From contig JAUSIA010000140.1 in the NCBI GenBank assembly GCA_030648225.1, positions 1-9,153 on the forward strand: a stretch of DNA of 9,153 bases. The letters run 5' to 3'. This DNA is from Ignavibacteria bacterium. Lineage in GTDB: Bacteria; Bacteroidota; Ignavibacteria; Ignavibacteriales; Ignavibacteriaceae. Shown in pieces: positions 6,201 through 9,153 of the stretch; the first letter of the stretch is position 1, and the number at the start of each line of letters is the position of its first letter. A program made the translations under genes and the position numbers. The notes beneath the pieces are model-generated. The model was not told where the DNA came from and searched no databases. It saw only the letters and a program-made list of their open reading frames with translations.

Positions 6201-8369
6201 ATGTTATTTGAAAACACCAGGCAGTCTGGAAAAGATAGAAATGTAAGTAGATTAGTTTTGCTCTCCTTTCTAATTTTGTTTCTTATTTTGAACTTACATA
6301 GTGATTTATTTGCACAGAGTAAGGAAGACTGCCTTGTGTGTCACGAAGATGAAAGTCTTACGATGGAAAAAGAAGGGAGAGAATTCTCCCTTTTTGTTAA
6401 TCCTGGTGTATTAAATAAATCTACACACAACAAACTCTCCTGCGTTTCCTGCCATGTCGGTTTTAATCCGGATGATTTACCGCATAAAGAAAATATTCAA
6501 CCGATAGATTGCAGGCTTTGCCATAAAGATGCACCTATAAAACATCAATTCCATCCGCAAATGATGAAAGCCGGAGGAAGCAATGATACTCCGGATATTT
6601 CATGTAAAAATTGTCATGGCAAGCATGATGTTATTTCACCGGTAGTACCTGCAAGCAAATGGTACTCAGCAAATCTTATCACTTCCTGCGGAAACTGCCA
6701 TAAAGAAGTTGCGGGTATTTATAAAGGCTCCCGGCATTTCCTGTCATTTAAAAAAGGTTTTAAAGATGCACCAAATTGTTTAACCTGCCATAGAAGTCAG
6801 ATAGCTAAAGTATCTGGAAGCAGGAATATAATTGAATTAAAACTTGCACAGGAAAAACTTTGTCTTTCCTGCCATCTTGATAAACCTGAAGTAAAGGAAC
6901 GCACAATTCCTTCTGCAGGTTTTATTGCTTCATACGATTCGAGTATACACAGGGTAGCATTATTAAATGGAAATCCAAATGCAGCAGGCTGTGTTGATTG
7001 CCATACAAGCCACAATGTAAAGGATGGTTCTGATATTTCATCAACAGTATACAGGATGAACATTCCTTCAACTTGTGGTAACTGCCATGCTGAAATAACA
7101 AAAGATTATAATGAAAGTATCCACGGTGTTTCAGCAATGAAGGGAAATAAGGGTGTTCCTGTTTGTACAGACTGCCATGGCGAGCATGATATTTTAAAAC
7201 ACACTGATCCGCGGTCACCTGTTGCTTTTAAGAATGTTTCGGAACAGGTTTGTTCACCCTGTCATAGTTCTGTAAAGCTTTCTGAAAAGTATGGAATAAG
7301 TACTGATCGCTTCAAAACTTTTTCAGACAGCTATCATGGGCTTGCTTTAAAAGGAGGATCCTTAGCTGTGGCAAATTGTGCAAGCTGCCATGGAATTCAT
7401 AATATTAAATCATCGAGTGATCCAACTTCGATGGTTAATAAAGCAAATCTTGTAAAAACCTGCGGCTCGTGTCATCGTGGTGCAAATGAGAATTTTGCAA
7501 AAGGGAAAATTCATTTAACCTATGAAAAGGGAGATGATCCTCTGCTATACTGGATATCCACCACTTACATCATTTTAATTTTTACGATTGTCGGCGGAAT
7601 GTTTATTCATAATCTTTTAGATTTTATCCGGAAATCAAAAATCAAAAAATTGAAACAAATGGGATTAATAAGAACTGAACTCCATGGTCATAGTCTTTAT
7701 CTCCGAATGACTTTAAATGAACGTATACAACATGCTTTGATGGCTTTAAGTTTTATAACACTGGTTATTACAGGTTTTATGCTGCACTTTCCGGATGCAT
7801 GGTGGGTTAGACATATAAGAGATTTAAGTACAGAGGCATTTGAATACCGAAGTTTGCTTCATAGAATTGCGGCAGTAGTGATGATTGGAATTAGTCTATA
7901 TCATATAATTTATATATCAGCTACAACCAGAGGCAGACAATTTATTAAAGATCTTTTGCCAAGATATGAAGACCTTAGAGACGCAATTGGGATTGCAAAA
8001 TTCAACCTTGGCTTATCCAAGGAGAAACCTAAATTAGACCGGTTCAGCTACGTTGAAAAAGCAGAATACTGGGCTCTTATCTGGGGAACGATAGTTATGT
8101 CCTTAACCGGTATAATAATGTGGTTCGATAATACTTTTATAGGTTTGTTTACAAAACTTGGTTGGGATGTTGCCCGTACAATTCATTACTTTGAAGCTTG
8201 GCTTGCCTTCCTTTCTATAGTTGTATGGCATTTCTACTTTGTAATATTTAATCCGGATGTATATCCAATGAATACTGCCTGGTTAACAGGCAAAATCCCG
8301 GAAGAAGAGATGAAGGATGAACATCCTAAAGAATATGAAAGAATTTCCCCGGATAAAGATAAAAATTAA
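6201..8369 (+). CDS. Fused 13-haem cytochrome c / membrane cytochrome b (CbcL-like quinol oxidoreductase)
   Basis: The predicted role is transfer of electrons between the quinone pool and periplasmic carriers. An N-terminal signal (hydrophobic 17-32, then AQS at 38-40) leads to 13 CxxCH motifs, with first cysteines at 44, 81, 104, 135, 163, 193, 221, 264, 292, 322, 351, 393 and 421. The first three form an N-terminal region; the other ten form five two-haem modules. Five membrane helices follow (about 450-472, 507-529, 551-573, 622-643, 661-684). The last four resemble the FdnI/HydC/b561-type domain, with haem b ligand candidates His511, His554, His662 and His677 (His568 also possible). The positive segment 478-486 puts that loop in the cytoplasm and the c-haems in the periplasm. 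Geobacter CbcL has the same kind of fusion with fewer c-haems. No Shine-Dalgarno site is evident. A paralogous multiheme gene follows after 42 nt. Confidence 0.93.
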   Translation: MLFENTRQSGKDRNVSRLVLLSFLILFLILNLHSDLFAQSKEDCLVCHEDESLTMEKEGREFSLFVNPGVLNKSTHNKLSCVSCHVGFNPDDLPHKENIQPIDCRLCHKDAPIKHQFHPQMMKAGGSNDTPDISCKNCHGKHDVISPVVPASKWYSANLITSCGNCHKEVAGIYKGSRHFLSFKKGFKDAPNCLTCHRSQIAKVSGSRNIIELKLAQEKLCLSCHLDKPEVKERTIPSAGFIASYDSSIHRVALLNGNPNAAGCVDCHTSHNVKDGSDISSTVYRMNIPSTCGNCHAEITKDYNESIHGVSAMKGNKGVPVCTDCHGEHDILKHTDPRSPVAFKNVSEQVCSPCHSSVKLSEKYGISTDRFKTFSDSYHGLALKGGSLAVANCASCHGIHNIKSSSDPTSMVNKANLVKTCGSCHRGANENFAKGKIHLTYEKGDDPLLYWISTTYIILIFTIVGGMFIHNLLDFIRKSKIKKLKQMGLIRTELHGHSLYLRMTLNERIQHALMALSFITLVITGFMLHFPDAWWVRHIRDLSTEAFEYRSLLHRIAAVVMIGISLYHIIYISATTRGRQFIKDLLPRYEDLRDAIGIAKFNLGLSKEKPKLDRFSYVEKAEYWALIWGTIVMSLTGIIMWFDNTFIGLFTKLGWDVARTIHYFEAWLAFLSIVVWHFYFVIFNPDVYPMNTAWLTGKIPEEEMKDEHPKEYERISPDKDKN

Positions 8370-8390
8370 TAATCTGAATGTCCTAAAATA

Positions 8391-8398
8391 GGGAGGGA
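8391..8398 (+). promoter_or_regulatory. Purine-rich GGGAGGGA upstream of the second multiheme gene
   Basis: This is the best Shine-Dalgarno-like sequence in the window, but it ends 13 nt before the ATG at 8412, farther than usual. No ATG, GTG or TTG in the right frame lies closer. It may still serve as a ribosome binding site, or reflect a non-standard start. Confidence 0.35.
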
Positions 8399-8411
8399 CT
8401 TAATTCTTAAC

Positions 8412-9153
8412 ATGTACAGGAGAGTAAGATATAACAAGCCGGAAAAGATTTTTATTATAAATATCTTAAGCATTTTTTTATTTTTTTTACTTACTCCTTC
8501 TTTTTACTCTCAGGATAACAGCGATTGCCTGATGTGCCATGAAGATAATTCTTTAACCGGCACAAGGAATGGTAAAACCATTTCAGTTTTTGTAAATGAA
8601 AAAAAATTATCTTCATCAGTACATTCAGATATTGATTGTATCTCTTGCCATATTGATCTTGAAGGAATTGATGTTCACGATGAAGATGTAGAAAAAGCAA
8701 AATGTAATTTGTGTCATGATGAAATACAGGCAAAATATGATCTTAGTCTTCACGGGAAAGCATTTGCAAAAGGGGATCGGTTAGCTCCGATTTGTCAGAA
8801 TTGCCACGGTTCTCATGATATAATTCCGGTTAAGAATTCAAAATCTAAAGTAGCTCCCATAAACATTCCCGGTTTATGCGGGCAATGTCATAAAGAAGGA
8901 TCACCTGTCCAATTACAAAGGAATATACCTCAAACCCACATTTTAGAAAATTATTCTGAAAGTATTCATGGGGAAGGTTTACTTAAGAAAGGTTTGATTG
9001 TTACTGCAACCTGTGCATCATGCCATACAGCACATGATATCTTACCACATACTGATCCAAAATCATCAATTGCAAGAAAAAATATTGCAAATACCTGCGC
9101 AAAATGTCATGCAGAAATTGAACTAGTTCACCGGAAAGTAATTAAAGGTGCTC
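8412..9153 (+). CDS. Secreted multiheme cytochrome c (partial, 3' end outside window)
   Basis: This frame stays open from ATG 8412 to the right edge (247 full codons). The N-terminus is basic (MYRRVRYNK), then hydrophobic (about 13-28), with a likely signal-peptide cleavage near FYSQ at 31-34. Seven CxxCH haem motifs are visible, with first cysteines at 39, 76, 98, 128, 156, 201 and 229. The arrangement copies the N-terminal part of the preceding 722-residue protein: three haems spaced the same way (CLMCHED...SL at the start, CISCH, CNLCH), then two-haem modules of the form SxHG ... CxxCHxxHDI ... CxxCH at 112-160 and 184-233. More modules probably follow, as the last residues resemble the start of another. 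A membrane domain may or may not follow. It is likely the periplasmic or exported partner of the bc fusion, 42 nt downstream in the same operon. Confidence 0.93.
   Translation, partial: MYRRVRYNKPEKIFIINILSIFLFFLLTPSFYSQDNSDCLMCHEDNSLTGTRNGKTISVFVNEKKLSSSVHSDIDCISCHIDLEGIDVHDEDVEKAKCNLCHDEIQAKYDLSLHGKAFAKGDRLAPICQNCHGSHDIIPVKNSKSKVAPINIPGLCGQCHKEGSPVQLQRNIPQTHILENYSESIHGEGLLKKGLIVTATCASCHTAHDILPHTDPKSSIARKNIANTCAKCHAEIELVHRKVIKGA

Noticed and set aside
6797..7218. Minus-strand open frames inside the 13-haem gene
   Set aside because: They are antisense to conserved haem modules and encode nothing recognisable.
8491..8733. Minus-strand open frame of 80 codons near the right edge
   Set aside because: It is antisense to the signal peptide and first haem motifs of the second multiheme cytochrome, which is clearly the real gene.

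Overview
The window is AT-rich with bacterial gene organisation. Weak or absent Shine-Dalgarno sites at several starts, a DHOD-like flavoprotein, an acidic-tailed lipoprotein and multiheme cytochromes fit the Bacteroidota/Ignavibacteria side of the tree best. That placement is an impression from gene style; there is no rRNA or tRNA here to fix it.

Layout. (1) 2-385: the 3' end of a dihydroorotate-dehydrogenase-like gene, facing a minus-strand gene for an unrecognised 266-residue lipoprotein (450-1250). (2) 1430-4239: a two-gene signalling operon with a soluble, two-PAS histidine kinase and an NtrC-type sigma-54 activator, 8 nt apart. (3) 4537-5409: a short, degenerate stand-alone receiver protein followed by a UspA-family protein. 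(4) 5813 to the right edge: an electron-transfer cluster with a small monoheme cytochrome c, a 722-residue protein fusing 13 c-haem sites to a membrane b-type cytochrome domain, and a secreted multiheme cytochrome cut by the window end after seven haem motifs. This last gene has no stop inside the window and is easily missed.

How it may work together. The 722-residue protein has the architecture of quinol-linked cytochrome bc fusions such as Geobacter CbcL. Quinol would be oxidised at the b domain in the inner membrane, and electrons would pass along the periplasmic c-haem chain to the monoheme cytochrome and the second multiheme protein. The kinase/activator pair could control nearby promoters. 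A sigma-54-like site lies at 4481-4495 just before the receiver gene, and it also helps decide that gene's start.

Intergenic DNA. Four gaps carry short-period degenerate repeats: about 6 nt at 390-412, 6 nt at 4252-4326, 8 nt inside an inverted repeat at 5470-5579, and 9 nt at 5672-5698. Two of them fold into long hairpins. The two cytochromes share an N-terminal three-haem region followed by repeated two-haem modules, which is the most interesting structure in the window.
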